Below are positions 44,329 to 53,871 of a stretch of DNA of 64,000 nucleotides, piece by piece; positions within the stretch are counted from its first letter, which is position 1; the number at the start of each line of letters is the position of its first letter. The translations under genes were made by a program, and so were the position numbers. This stretch comes from CBDAQA01 sp965247815 (GTDB lineage Bacteria > Planctomycetota > Phycisphaerae > Tepidisphaerales > Tepidisphaeraceae): NCBI GenBank assembly GCA_965247815.1, contig CBDFHW010000012.1, positions 372,001-436,000 on the forward strand, written 5' to 3'. The notes under the pieces are model-generated. The model saw only the letters and a program-made list of their open reading frames with translations. It made no database searches and had not been told where the DNA came from.

Positions 44329-45549
44329 ATGCTGTATGCGACATTTGTGAAAATTCTCCACGTGATTTCTTCGTTCGATCTGGCGCACGGCGGTCCTCCC
44401 CGGATCGCGTTACGCCTGGCCGCGGGAGCAGCGGCACAGGGGCATTGCGTCACAATCGCCGCTTATTCCGCGCCCGAACAAGCCGAGCCGGCAATCGTCG
44501 AAGATCGCAAATCGGTCCCCGGGGCCGACCTGGTTCAACGCATCGAATTCGCGGCACCAACTCGGTTCGAACGCGCCCTGGGTTTCCGCGCCCGCCGTGA
44601 GCTAGACAGGATTGTTCCGGAGTTCGATATCGTCCATACCCATGACGTCTGGAGCGGAATCAGCCGACACGCGATGTCGCTGGCAGTTAAGCACGGCGTC
44701 GGATTCGTTCTGCTCCCCAATGGCATGCTCGACCCGTGGAGCCTGCAACAGAAAAAACTCAAAAAAAAGCTGATGCTCGCCAGCGGGTACCGGCGAACGC
44801 TGAACCGCGCCCTGTTCATTCACACCGGAAATCTCGACGAAAAACGCGGCGTCGAACAGATGGGGCTTTCGGCCCCCATCGAGATCATTCCCAACGGTAT
44901 TTATCCACAGGAATTCGACCCGCTTCCCGCACCGGGATTGTTCTTCGCCGCTCAACCGGCACTCGCCGGAAAGCGATTCATCCTTTTCCTCAGCCGGTTG
45001 CACTACAAAAAAGGCCTCGACTATCTAGCCGCGGCATTCATCGCGATCGCGCCGAAGCACCCCGACGTCCATCTGGTCGTCGCCGGCCCGGAGGAAGGCG
45101 CGGGTGACGAGTTCCGACAGACGATCCGCGACGCCGGGCTCGCAGACCGAGTCCACGTCGTCGGACCGACTTTTAGTAAGGACCGGTTCAACAGCATGAT
45201 CGACTCGGCCTGCTTCTGTCTGCCGAGCCGTCAGGAAGGTTTCAGCATCGCGATCTTGGAAGCGATGGCGTGCGGGAAGCCCGTGGTCATCAGCACCGCC
45301 TGTCACTTCCCGGAAGTCGGGACCGAAGGCGCTGGTGAAGTCGTCACGCTCGAAGCGCCTAAGGTGGCCGGCGCATTGGACAAGCTGTTGTCGAACCCCG
45401 ACTTGGCCCGGCAAATGGGCGAGACCGGTCGGCGGCTGGTGATGGAACGATTCACCTGGCCCCGGGTGTCGCAGGTGCTGACCGACGCTTACGAAAAATA
45501 TCTGTCGGAAAAACCGAACCGCGTGCGCATCGCCTCGAGCAAAAAATAA
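44329..45549 (+). CDS. GT4-family glycosyltransferase (polysaccharide locus, right arm)
   Basis: A 406-residue GT-B enzyme. The N-terminal half has KILHVISSFDLAHGGPPRIA and FDIVHTHDVWSGISRHAM. The donor half has FILFLSRLHYKKGLDYLAAA, LVVAGPEEGAGDEF, CLPSRQEGFSIAILEAMA (EX7E motif) and KPVVISTACHFPEVG. The start is either the ATG at 44329 or the GTG at 44347 (protein beginning VKILHV), because no clear ribosome site decides it. It is convergent with the lipoprotein genes. Confidence 0.9.
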   Translation: MLYATFVKILHVISSFDLAHGGPPRIALRLAAGAAAQGHCVTIAAYSAPEQAEPAIVEDRKSVPGADLVQRIEFAAPTRFERALGFRARRELDRIVPEFDIVHTHDVWSGISRHAMSLAVKHGVGFVLLPNGMLDPWSLQQKKLKKKLMLASGYRRTLNRALFIHTGNLDEKRGVEQMGLSAPIEIIPNGIYPQEFDPLPAPGLFFAAQPALAGKRFILFLSRLHYKKGLDYLAAAFIAIAPKHPDVHLVVAGPEEGAGDEFRQTIRDAGLADRVHVVGPTFSKDRFNSMIDSACFCLPSRQEGFSIAILEAMACGKPVVISTACHFPEVGTEGAGEVVTLEAPKVAGALDKLLSNPDLARQMGETGRRLVMERFTWPRVSQVLTDAYEKYLSEKPNRVRIASSKK

Positions 45550-45576
45550 AATTCGGTCGTCCGCCCCCGCGAACCA

Positions 45577-46230
45577 TCACCCGCCCGCGTCTTCCTGCGT
45601 CTGGTTGTCCGGTTTCCACTTGTAAAACAGCTTCGCGATCTGGCTCGACAGCTGCGTCAGCATCTGGTTGTGCATCGCCGTCGCTTTGGTGCTGTTGGTC
45701 GCGTCATAATCGATCTTGTTCGCAAGTTCCTTCCCGTCAGGCGGACTGGCGGGCCAGAGCGTCTCCCCCGTGGTCGTGTCGACGATCCGCACGCGGGCGG
45801 TCGCCTGGGCGTGGACTGCCGTCTGGGAAATGTCGGCCGTCACCGCGGATTCGATTAAATCGACATAAATCACCTGCTTGGCCCCGACCGACTTCCCGAT
45901 GTCGGTCACGAACAGCGCGTGATACTTCTTCGGATCCACCTCACGCAACCGCGCGACCTTGTCCGGGTCGATGATTTCCATCTTGCCCTGCGTCTTGAGC
46001 TCTTCGCAGACCTGCTGCGCGATCTGGTCGGCGTCGAGCTGGACGTCACCCGGGCTTCGGAGATTTTCCACCAGCACCAGCGTCGGGGCCTTCGGGGGTT
46101 CGTACTGCGCGGGGATCGGCGGGTCGCCGTATACGCCGTGGATGACTGTCCCAACTGCCGAGCACCCGCCGAGCATCGCCACCATCGCCAACCCCAGCGT
46201 CGGCAGAACAATTCGCGTCGTGATTTGCAT
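45577..46230 (-). CDS. Lipoprotein, second of a related pair
   Basis: A 217-residue protein with a lipoprotein signal (IVLPTLGLAMVAMLGGCSAV; lipobox LGGC, Cys23). The mature part resembles CsgG/LpoB/TolB-N-like envelope proteins: ADQIAQQVCEELKTQGKMEI, DPKKYHALFVTDIGKSVGA and ARVRIVDTTTGETLWPA. Such proteins often assemble at the outer membrane or with secretion machinery. ATG 46230 is preferred (AAGGTCAAAG before it). It follows the related gene at 46290 by 59 bp, so they form an operon. Role unknown. Confidence 0.75.
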   Translation of the reverse strand: MQITTRIVLPTLGLAMVAMLGGCSAVGTVIHGVYGDPPIPAQYEPPKAPTLVLVENLRSPGDVQLDADQIAQQVCEELKTQGKMEIIDPDKVARLREVDPKKYHALFVTDIGKSVGAKQVIYVDLIESAVTADISQTAVHAQATARVRIVDTTTGETLWPASPPDGKELANKIDYDATNSTKATAMHNQMLTQLSSQIAKLFYKWKPDNQTQEDAGG

Positions 46231-46289
46231 CTTTGACCTTAACAATTTTGCAGCAAAATGAACGGTTCACCGTCGGGCCCGACCGACGA

Positions 46290-46973
46290 TCAAACCGGGT
46301 CGTCCAGATGGCGGTAAAACCGCTTGGCGACTTCGGCCGCGAATGCGTCGATGGTCCCCTGTGAAATCTTGTAGTCGGTCCCGACCGGGAGCCCTTCCTT
46401 CGGGCTGTCCTTCGGGAAAATGACCTCGATGTCGTTCTCGGAAAACACTTGCTTCGCCGTGCCGTCTTTCATCTCCAGCACTTTCACGTTCCCCTTCATG
46501 TTGCCGCGGTAAAGCTCGACCGCTTCGGACCGTGTCTCGAATCCGGTTACCTCGACGTAGATCAAGCGGGTCGCGTCGAACTTCGAAGCCGTCGTCGTAA
46601 GCGGTTCGGTTTGAATCTCCGGGTGGTCTTCCTGGTACCGGATGACTGTCGCGGCCCGGACCGGGAATGTCGTTCCTTCCAGGGCCGCGGGTTTGTCCTT
46701 CTGCTCCACTTCGATCAGCTTGCCCTGCAGGCCCGCGCAAGTCGAGATCTGCAAATCAGGGTTGTCGAGCTTAATGCCCGGGTCGACCCAGATCATGACG
46801 ACGGTCGGTTGATTCGGGAGCCCTTTATAGGCCGCGTCGGTGTACTGCGGCACCGCCTGAGCGACCACGCCACCCATTGCACCGAGCGTTTGACACCCGT
46901 TCAACAACGGCAGACTCGAGATTAATCCACCGGCCAGAACCCCGCGCACGAGCGGCCAAGCAAAACGCCACAT
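46290..46973 (-). CDS. Lipoprotein, first of a related pair
   Basis: A 228-residue protein with a lipoprotein signal (GVLAGGLISSLPLLNGCQ; Cys near residue 27). It shares organisation with the downstream gene: ATRLIYVEVTGFETRSEAV, a strand rich in GNVKVLEMKDG, and a C-terminal helix IDAFAAEVAKRFYRH. The pair may have arisen by duplication followed by strong divergence. ATG 46973 puts the lipobox at the right place. A longer frame upstream to 47096 is open but has no signal peptide at its head. Confidence 0.72.
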   Translation of the reverse strand: MWRFAWPLVRGVLAGGLISSLPLLNGCQTLGAMGGVVAQAVPQYTDAAYKGLPNQPTVVMIWVDPGIKLDNPDLQISTCAGLQGKLIEVEQKDKPAALEGTTFPVRAATVIRYQEDHPEIQTEPLTTTASKFDATRLIYVEVTGFETRSEAVELYRGNMKGNVKVLEMKDGTAKQVFSENDIEVIFPKDSPKEGLPVGTDYKISQGTIDAFAAEVAKRFYRHLDDPV

Positions 46974-47086
46974 AACGCCTCGTTTCAAAAAAATCGAACA
47001 CTCGCACTTCGCGGGCCCGCAGCAGTCTGGATCGCGATATGCTGAACAAAACTGTTGCTGGATTCTGCCGACTACGCCCGCCGCAC

Positions 47087-47569
47087 TCACCGCCAACCGT
47101 CAATCCCGTGCAGATGAATGTAGATCTTCCACGCCCAGCCGAACACCGCCATGACCAGTATGGGAATCAGGTAATACCGCTCGGGCACTAAAGACAGCAG
47201 CTTGTGAACCGGCCGGCCGGTGGTCGCCACATAGGCACTTGTCCAGAACGTCATCCCGCATGCTACGGCAAGCAGAAATCCCATCGGCTGGACATAAAAA
47301 CTAGCAGGGACATTTCCATGGGCGAACCAGGCGAAGCTGGTCGTCATCCCACAGGCGGGGCATGGTAACCCGGTGCGCAGGAGGAATCCACATTCGGAAA
47401 GCCCCAGCTGCCGGTGCGTCCCGAACCCCCCGCGGCTCGGTGTCAACTGGAACGCGGTGACCAACAAACCCAGACACGCCGCGGCAATCGCACCGGCGAA
47501 AAAGCGCCCCGCCTTGGACAGCCGAACGTGACCGCCTCGGCGGTAATAAATCGCAGGCACAGTGGTCAT
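47087..47569 (-). CDS. DUF2752 membrane protein
   Basis: A 160-residue protein with three hydrophobic segments. The DUF2752 hallmark GLPCPACGMTTSFAWFAHG is present, with its CxxCG pair and TT dipeptide. The family is found in many planctomycetes and Bacteroidetes with no established function. ATG 47569 starts the protein; the ribosome site is not clear. It is divergent from the glycosyltransferase gene at 47890. Confidence 0.85.
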   Translation of the reverse strand: MTTVPAIYYRRGGHVRLSKAGRFFAGAIAAACLGLLVTAFQLTPSRGGFGTHRQLGLSECGFLLRTGLPCPACGMTTSFAWFAHGNVPASFYVQPMGFLLAVACGMTFWTSAYVATTGRPVHKLLSLVPERYYLIPILVMAVFGWAWKIYIHLHGIDGWR

Positions 47570-47889
47570 GTCGAGATCAGTCTATCGTCGGAAAGCGAAT
47601 GTAAAATCGCCGGCTCAGAAATTTCAGTTGACTATGGCGGTCTTATTGACAAGACCCGATCAGAAGTCTTACTCTGCGGCTTGTCTTTTACGGTACATCT
47701 ATTCAGTCGCCGTCAGGGTGCCGGTTCTGCAAAATTTCGCCATTCCGCTGCCCATTCGGTCCGGATATATGTCCATCGGCTGAACTCATTCCAAACGACC
47801 TTCCTTGGCTTTTGAGCGCAGTATTTTGTAGTAATAAAGCTTGCCCCGTTACGACCACGGGAAAGCCTTTCTAGAAAGTAGTTGGGCAT
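47570..47889. other. 320-bp divergent intergenic region
   Basis: This region lies between the DUF2752 and glycogen-synthase-like genes. It is AT-richer than the coding flanks and probably carries both promoters. No gene, RNA or strong hairpin is visible. Confidence 0.4.
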
Positions 47890-49248
47890 ATGCGGGTGTT
47901 TATGCTCGGGTGGGAATTCCCCCCCTTCATCAGCGGTGGACTCGGGACCGCCTGCTACGGCCTGACCAAGGCTATGAGCGCGATCGGTACCGACGTGATC
48001 TTCGTGCTGCCGCGCCCCGTGTCGTCGCCGTTCTCCAGCCAGAACCAATCGAACAACCCGGGGCCCGCCCCGCAGCTCGCCCCGTCGGGCACCGAATTCC
48101 ATCTCGACGAATTCGAGCACGTGACCTTCCGCACGGTCAACGCGCAGATGACCGACCCGTACGTCCGGCCCGAATCGTACGTGAAGACCAACCCGAAGCT
48201 GATCGACGAAACCGACCCGGTCCACACCATCCCGGTGTCGTCCGATCAGGAATCCGGATCGATCCCTATCCCCGGCGCGGTCCTCCCGCACGGCCCCAAC
48301 GGGGACTACAACGGCGACCTCTTCGCCGAAGTCCAGCGGTACGCCGCTCTGGCCGCCGAAATCGCCCGCGGTGAAACCTTCGACGTCGTCCACGCCCACG
48401 ACTGGATGACCTTCCCCGCGGCGCTCGCGGTCGCCGGCATCAAGGGCGTGCCGCTGGTCGTTCACGTACACAGCACCGAGTTCGATCGCAGCGGCCTCCA
48501 CGTCGACCAGCGGATCTACGACATCGAACGCCGCGGCATGCACGCGGCCATGAAGGTGATCGCCGTCAGCTATCTGACCAAGAACCTGATCACCCACCAC
48601 TACGGCATCGACCCGGGTAAGGTCGAAGTCGTCTACAACGCCATCGAAACCAACGGCGGGAACGCCCCGTTCGACGCCGAGCAATATTCCATCCACAAGG
48701 ACGAAAAGATCGTCCTGTTCCTGGGCCGCATCACCATGCAAAAAGGCCCGGAGTATTTCCTCGCCGCCGCCAAGCGCGTGCTCGACGTGATGGACAACGT
48801 CAAGTTCGTCATGGCCGGCAGCGGTGACATGATCCGCCGGACCATCGAGCTTGCCGCGAGCATGGGCATCGGGCACAAGGTGCTGTTCACCGGTTTCCTG
48901 CGCGGCCCCGATGTCGAAAAAGTGTTCAAGATGGCCGACCTGTACGTCATGCCCAGCGTCAGCGAGCCATTCGGCATCGCCCCGCTGGAAGCGATGAGCC
49001 ACGACGTCCCGGTCATCATTTCCAAGCAGTCAGGCGTCAGCGAAGTGCTCGCCCACGCGCTCAAGGTCGACTTCTGGGACATCAACGAGATGGCCAACAA
49101 GATCGTCGCCGTGCTACGCCACCCCCCGCTGGCCAGCACGCTCCGGCACCACGGCAACTTCGAGGTCAAACGCCTCAGCTGGAACGACGCCGCCAAAGCC
49201 TGCATGACCGTCTACCAGCAGGCGATGTACGGCATGAACGGGCATTGA
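47890..49248 (+). CDS. GT4-family glycosyltransferase, glycogen-synthase-like
   Basis: A 452-residue GT-B enzyme. It begins MRVFMLGWEFPPFISGGLGT, with the GGLG loop that contacts ADP/UDP-sugar in starch/glycogen synthase-type enzymes. DVVHAHDWMTFPAALAVA, FVMAGSGDMIRRTIELA, PSVSEPFGIAPLEAMSHD (EX7E) and VPVIISKQSGVSEVL follow. A Pro/Ser-rich insertion of about 100 residues (about 43-145) interrupts the N-terminal domain. Relatives often sit next to a GH57 amylase gene; none is here. It may act on alpha-glucan storage polymers along with the GT3 enzyme. Confidence 0.85.
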   Translation: MRVFMLGWEFPPFISGGLGTACYGLTKAMSAIGTDVIFVLPRPVSSPFSSQNQSNNPGPAPQLAPSGTEFHLDEFEHVTFRTVNAQMTDPYVRPESYVKTNPKLIDETDPVHTIPVSSDQESGSIPIPGAVLPHGPNGDYNGDLFAEVQRYAALAAEIARGETFDVVHAHDWMTFPAALAVAGIKGVPLVVHVHSTEFDRSGLHVDQRIYDIERRGMHAAMKVIAVSYLTKNLITHHYGIDPGKVEVVYNAIETNGGNAPFDAEQYSIHKDEKIVLFLGRITMQKGPEYFLAAAKRVLDVMDNVKFVMAGSGDMIRRTIELAASMGIGHKVLFTGFLRGPDVEKVFKMADLYVMPSVSEPFGIAPLEAMSHDVPVIISKQSGVSEVLAHALKVDFWDINEMANKIVAVLRHPPLASTLRHHGNFEVKRLSWNDAAKACMTVYQQAMYGMNGH

Positions 49249-49294
49249 TTCGTGCTTTGTGCTCCCGCAGCATCTCTTTGAGGACGATTAGCTC

Positions 49295-50734
49295 ATGAGA
49301 CGGCGAACGAATTTGCTGGTTTCGATTTTTGTTCCTTATCTTCTCGCCTTTTCAGCGGCTGCAACCCCGACGCTCTCCACCACGGCCGACGGTCGGTCGG
49401 CAAAACAGTGGTTGACCGATGCTGCGTCGTGCGCTGGCGAAATTCCTTCCTCAGAGGAAGTCGGCGTTGTTAGCCTGATGAACTCTATCGCTCAATGCCA
49501 AGCCGCCCACGGCGACATAGCCGGCGCGGGGCGAACAATCGATTGGATGGAAAAGCGAGTCAACACCGAGAATGGGACGTTCGGTCAAGACACGGACGTG
49601 ATAACCACCCTGTCTGCCGAAATCAGTGCAGGAAGAATCGCTCAGGCGCAAAAAAGCATCAATGCGTTCTCCGGAGTCAATAATCCAACAGCGAGCTACA
49701 AGCTGGCGATGTGTTCGACGGCCCTGACGCGGCTTGGTCATGTCGACGCGGCGCTTACCGCCGTCACGAACGGAAATCCCGCTAACACGAATATCAGAAG
49801 CTTCGGGCAAATCGCGTGGGCAGCGTATGCTTCGAAGCACGTCGCCGACGGTGACAAGGTCATGACGATGGCACTGCGCGCCGCACCGGCAGCGTCGGCA
49901 ATTGATAAAGGAATCGATGCATACGCTCTTGCCCGCATCCTGGCCGCGCGAGAACAATGGGCCGAGGCTTTCGCAATCGCTTCTCAGATCCGAAGCCCTT
50001 ATAAGTCAGAGCCCTACTGGGCCGACCTGATTCTGCTGGCGTCGGATAGCGGAAAACAAAAGTCGGTCAAAACAGTCGCCGGACTTGTTATGACACAATG
50101 GAAAAAGCAGCCGCCGTCTTCTGTCGAGGCTGGAGCTAAAATCGTCGTCGCGTTGGCTGAGGCGAAAGCAATTCCTGAGGCAAAGGCTGCCCTCGAAGTC
50201 CTAAAAACATCATCCGTCAACGCGTCGCCTCGTGCGGTCCAACTGAAACAGGTCGAGGCCGAGTTGGACGTGTGGGCCGGCGACTTCTCTGCAGCTACGG
50301 CGTTGTTAGCCGAGTTCAGTAAAGTGCGTGCAGGTCAGTGGGATACCTGGCAGGGCAATTTCTACTGGGGCATGACACGCGCTTACGCCGCTGTCGACGA
50401 TGACGTAAACGCCCGGGCCATGGCTGCAAAGGCAGCGGGTGTCCGTCAATTTGCAATGTTGGATTCGATCGAATGCACGGCCCGGACGGGTCACCCGGGT
50501 GACGCAGACGCCGCGTACCGACAGTTCCGTGGTGACATTGCGTACACGGCTGTGTCTCGTCTCGCCGCCGGCTGGGCGCAGGCGAAAGACACTAAGGGGA
50601 TCAAAGCCTGGCTCGACAGCCTAGACTCGCCTCTTAAAAAAATGGTCGCGGAGATGGGTGTCGTCGAAGGACTGTTGCACGTGCATCTTCGCGATCCGTT
50701 CGATTCACCGACGTGGCGTTCCAGCATGATTTGA
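49295..50734 (+). CDS. Exported helical-repeat protein of unknown function
   Basis: A 479-residue protein with a signal peptide (LLVSIFVPYLLAFSAAATP, about residues 7-25). The body is a run of short helix pairs rich in Ala/Gly and Lys, consistent with TPR-like repeats (for example IAGAGRTIDWMEKRVN, ALTRLGHVDAALTAV, ALARILAAREQWAEAFAIAS). No catalytic motif is visible. GAGGACG lies 12 nt before ATG 49295. Its base composition is somewhat less GC-rich than its neighbours. Confidence 0.65.
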   Translation: MRRRTNLLVSIFVPYLLAFSAAATPTLSTTADGRSAKQWLTDAASCAGEIPSSEEVGVVSLMNSIAQCQAAHGDIAGAGRTIDWMEKRVNTENGTFGQDTDVITTLSAEISAGRIAQAQKSINAFSGVNNPTASYKLAMCSTALTRLGHVDAALTAVTNGNPANTNIRSFGQIAWAAYASKHVADGDKVMTMALRAAPAASAIDKGIDAYALARILAAREQWAEAFAIASQIRSPYKSEPYWADLILLASDSGKQKSVKTVAGLVMTQWKKQPPSSVEAGAKIVVALAEAKAIPEAKAALEVLKTSSVNASPRAVQLKQVEAELDVWAGDFSAATALLAEFSKVRAGQWDTWQGNFYWGMTRAYAAVDDDVNARAMAAKAAGVRQFAMLDSIECTARTGHPGDADAAYRQFRGDIAYTAVSRLAAGWAQAKDTKGIKAWLDSLDSPLKKMVAEMGVVEGLLHVHLRDPFDSPTWRSSMI

Positions 50735-50971
50735 AGTTTTGTCAATACAACAGGGCGTGATCAATTGCGTTCAGAACCGTTGAAATGTCATCGTCGTAAG
50801 CTTACGAGACTACTGCCGTGCTCGGCCAAAATTCACAGCGCCGCTTATCAGCATTCCGTGCACCGTATAAACCTAGATTACCGAGTTTCAAAAATCCGGC
50901 ATCTGTAGCGCCGGTCTGCCGCGCGCAGGTCTAAATCCGATTCGACATAACCAACAGGCCTCGGGGAGCAG

Positions 50972-53812
50972 ATGTCAGATCCGAATTCCGAGTTGCCGTT
51001 TTTGGAACCGCTGTCCTTAAGCTACCAGGACCCCGGATCTGTCCCACGGCCGCCGGGGATCTTCATAGCACTGGGTGTGGTCAGCTTAATTGCCCCCTGG
51101 CTGTCCTGGCTCGCCAACGCCACCGGGATTTTCATTGTCATTGGTTTGTATGTCGCGACGCTGGCCGGACCGTCCTCCGCGGGCAGGCCGGTGTTCGCAC
51201 AACCGCCGTCGCCGCTGGTGCCGTACCACGGCGACTACGCGCCGGCTGGTGGGATGAATCGGTCGCAACGCGCGGTCGTCATTCGACTGCTGCAAGCTGA
51301 CGGAAAGCGCTCGCCCGACCGCGTCGCGATGTGGGACCGCATCTTGGCCGAGGCCGGCATGACCGCGTTCGGGTCCGAGCCGTCGGCGCTGACCACGCTC
51401 GGTCAGACGACCCCACCAAACGGCCCGCCGGTCGACGTGCTGACCCTCCCGGCTGGTGTGATCACCGTCGCCAACGATCGCGCGTCGTTTCGACCCGTCA
51501 ACGGCTCGCCGACCATCGAGGTGCTCGGAAATCTCGTTCGAACCTCGGCCGGTACGGCATTCAATGCGACCTGCGTCGACCAGACGATGGACCAGATCCA
51601 CGCTTCGGTGCCCGGCCTGAACGCGCTGCAGGCGCGCGTGCTCGCGGATCGATTGCGCGGCCTGTCTGTGCCGGCAGGGTCGCTGCCGTGGATAACCCCG
51701 GCGGCGACGCCCGGACGCGTCTCGCAGGTGCCGTCCGTGTCACCCCTGCCTGATGGCGCCGGCACCGTCACGATGCAAACGTCGACCGCGCCTTACCTGC
51801 AGTACCTGCTGCCCACCGGCGCGGTTACATCCGTTCAGCCGGTCATCCCGCCACCGCCAACAGCATCGAGGCGACCGCGGGTGGAGATTGATTCGTCACT
51901 GATCTTCGGCTCGCTGGCCGAATACATCGTCTCGGCCGGGGCATCGGTGCTGCTGCTGATCGCCGGCATCTTCGCGTTAAAACAGAACGGCTTTTCACTC
52001 CGGCTCTACGGGTTTTACGTGCTGCTGAAAGTGCCGCTGGTGCTCATCAACCTGACGCTGGGCGTCGCGACGGCGACTCAATTATCCAACGCGTCGTTCG
52101 TTACCGTGATCGTCCAGGCGTTGGGCACCTGCGTGCAGGCGGCGATGCCGTTGGCGGTCCTCCTTGTAGCCGGTTCGTTCGAGGTTCGACGATATTTCGA
52201 AAGCCGCGGGAGGGTCGGCACTTTGTTTTTTTCGGGGCAAAAACAGCTGGCCGCGTGCCTTTCACCGGACCGCTGGTCCCGGCCCGTCGCGGTCATTGCC
52301 GGGGTGTGGGGCTTGCTCTTGATTGTCGGCTGCGTGTTCGACCCGCGATGGACCAGCCCGGCTTGGTGCGTCGGCATCGCCTCGGGACTATTGGTGACTG
52401 TTTATGCGACGATCACGCTGCTAAGGCGGCGGCAAGCCGTCGCTGCTTTATTAATACTCTTGAGCCTCGCGCTGCTGTGTCGGTCGTCTGCGGCCACGCC
52501 GCCGGCGAATCCCACCGCTGAACAACTGCTCGACGCAGCCAAAGCCGCGCCGGTCGCGAAACGGCAGGACGCATTCTTCGCCCTGATCGACCGAAGTGAC
52601 GCACTGGTTCCCCTGATGAAATTCGTGACCGACGAACCCGACCCGGACCTGCAAAACGCGGCCCTGTACCCACTGCTGACTAACCTGCCCAACGTCGGTG
52701 ACGCGATGCCCCCCGCGGCCGTCGAGTCAGCGAACGCTCTGGTGCCGGTGCTGATCAAGATGGTCGGGCAGTCGGAGCCTCCGCAATATTCGATCCAGAT
52801 GCTAACGCGAATTGCCTCGAACGAGCAGCTGCTGCCGACCCTGCGACAGTGGCTCGCAAGCAACGCCCGCGTGTCTGGTGAAAGTGTAGATTCCCACCAC
52901 CGCCGGCTGGCGATGGAACTTCTGCACGATCTAAAACCGCGAAGTGCCGAGGTGTTGCAGCTGATGGCCGACCAAGTCGACGAACCGGATTTCCGCGAGC
53001 AGGTATTGAACTCTCTAAACACCGCCGGCGCGGACGGCGAGCCGTTGCTGGTGAAAATCCTTCGCGAGGATCACTCGGCACGCGTTCGTTCAGCGGCCGT
53101 CTCCGCGCTGGCAAGCCCCGACCGGCCCGGTCATCGTCGCCCACTGAGTGCCGACGCGATTATCGCGTTACAAAAGGTCGCAGCGGCCGATGCCGACCAA
53201 AGTGTTCGCAAGGCCGCCGATCTCGCGTTGTCGACTACGGCTGGATCCGATGCCGGGCCGGGCGGCGCGGACGTCGCCGCGCTGGTGCAGGGCTTGCGCA
53301 ATCCGACCCGGCGGCCCGAGCTGACCGAACTTCTGCTGCAAACCGATCCCCGCAAGACGGTGCCGGCGCTGACGGCCCTACTGACCGACGCCGACGCCGG
53401 CGTTCGCAACGCCGCCGAGCGAGCGATGGTCTGCCAGGACTACGACCGATACCAATGCCCGTTCCCCGCGGCACTGATCGACGCGGAGTTGAATGAGCCG
53501 GACTCGCAATTGCGTCAGGATGCGTTGACGCTGATCAGAAGCACGCCGAGTGCCGCGACGTGGACCGGCGCGGTCACGCGACAGAAACTGGAAGAGCTGC
53601 TCTATCACGAACCCGTCCCGCCGGTATCGACGCCGTACGCCGACGTCGACCCGACGACCGGGCAACCCGCGAGCGGTTCGACGGTCGGTTCGCTGCTTCC
53701 CAAGATATTTTCCGGTATTGAAGCAATGATCCGGCTTAGCGTCTGGCCGCTGATTGGCCTGCTCTGCCTCGGCTCGTTGGCGAGTCGGTCAGCGACACGC
53801 GATCCTGTTTAA
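50972..53812 (+). CDS. Membrane protein with HEAT-type repeats
   Basis: A 946-residue protein. A hydrophobic hairpin (about 30-66), a Pro-rich extracytoplasmic region (about 70-300), and about six membrane helices (about 310-410 and 440-505) come first. Residues about 515-880 are HEAT-like helical repeats (for example HSARVRSAAVSALASPDRPG, DQSVRKAADLALST, DAGVRNAAERAMVCQ), a scaffold type that binds proteins. A final hydrophobic helix (VWPLIGLLCLGSLAS) sits near the C-terminus. There is no enzymatic motif. GGGGAG precedes ATG 50972. Confidence 0.7.
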   Translation: MSDPNSELPFLEPLSLSYQDPGSVPRPPGIFIALGVVSLIAPWLSWLANATGIFIVIGLYVATLAGPSSAGRPVFAQPPSPLVPYHGDYAPAGGMNRSQRAVVIRLLQADGKRSPDRVAMWDRILAEAGMTAFGSEPSALTTLGQTTPPNGPPVDVLTLPAGVITVANDRASFRPVNGSPTIEVLGNLVRTSAGTAFNATCVDQTMDQIHASVPGLNALQARVLADRLRGLSVPAGSLPWITPAATPGRVSQVPSVSPLPDGAGTVTMQTSTAPYLQYLLPTGAVTSVQPVIPPPPTASRRPRVEIDSSLIFGSLAEYIVSAGASVLLLIAGIFALKQNGFSLRLYGFYVLLKVPLVLINLTLGVATATQLSNASFVTVIVQALGTCVQAAMPLAVLLVAGSFEVRRYFESRGRVGTLFFSGQKQLAACLSPDRWSRPVAVIAGVWGLLLIVGCVFDPRWTSPAWCVGIASGLLVTVYATITLLRRRQAVAALLILLSLALLCRSSAATPPANPTAEQLLDAAKAAPVAKRQDAFFALIDRSDALVPLMKFVTDEPDPDLQNAALYPLLTNLPNVGDAMPPAAVESANALVPVLIKMVGQSEPPQYSIQMLTRIASNEQLLPTLRQWLASNARVSGESVDSHHRRLAMELLHDLKPRSAEVLQLMADQVDEPDFREQVLNSLNTAGADGEPLLVKILREDHSARVRSAAVSALASPDRPGHRRPLSADAIIALQKVAAADADQSVRKAADLALSTTAGSDAGPGGADVAALVQGLRNPTRRPELTELLLQTDPRKTVPALTALLTDADAGVRNAAERAMVCQDYDRYQCPFPAALIDAELNEPDSQLRQDALTLIRSTPSAATWTGAVTRQKLEELLYHEPVPPVSTPYADVDPTTGQPASGSTVGSLLPKIFSGIEAMIRLSVWPLIGLLCLGSLASRSATRDPV

Positions 53813-53871
53813 TGTGCGCTTCGAACAGAAGATCGTTTCTCAAGACGCCGGTCTTTGGAGATGTCAAACCG

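Noticed and set aside
47713..49002. 429-codon minus-strand frame opposite the GT4 gene at 47890
   Set aside because: Antisense shadow of a well-supported glycosyltransferase with EX7E and GGLG motifs.
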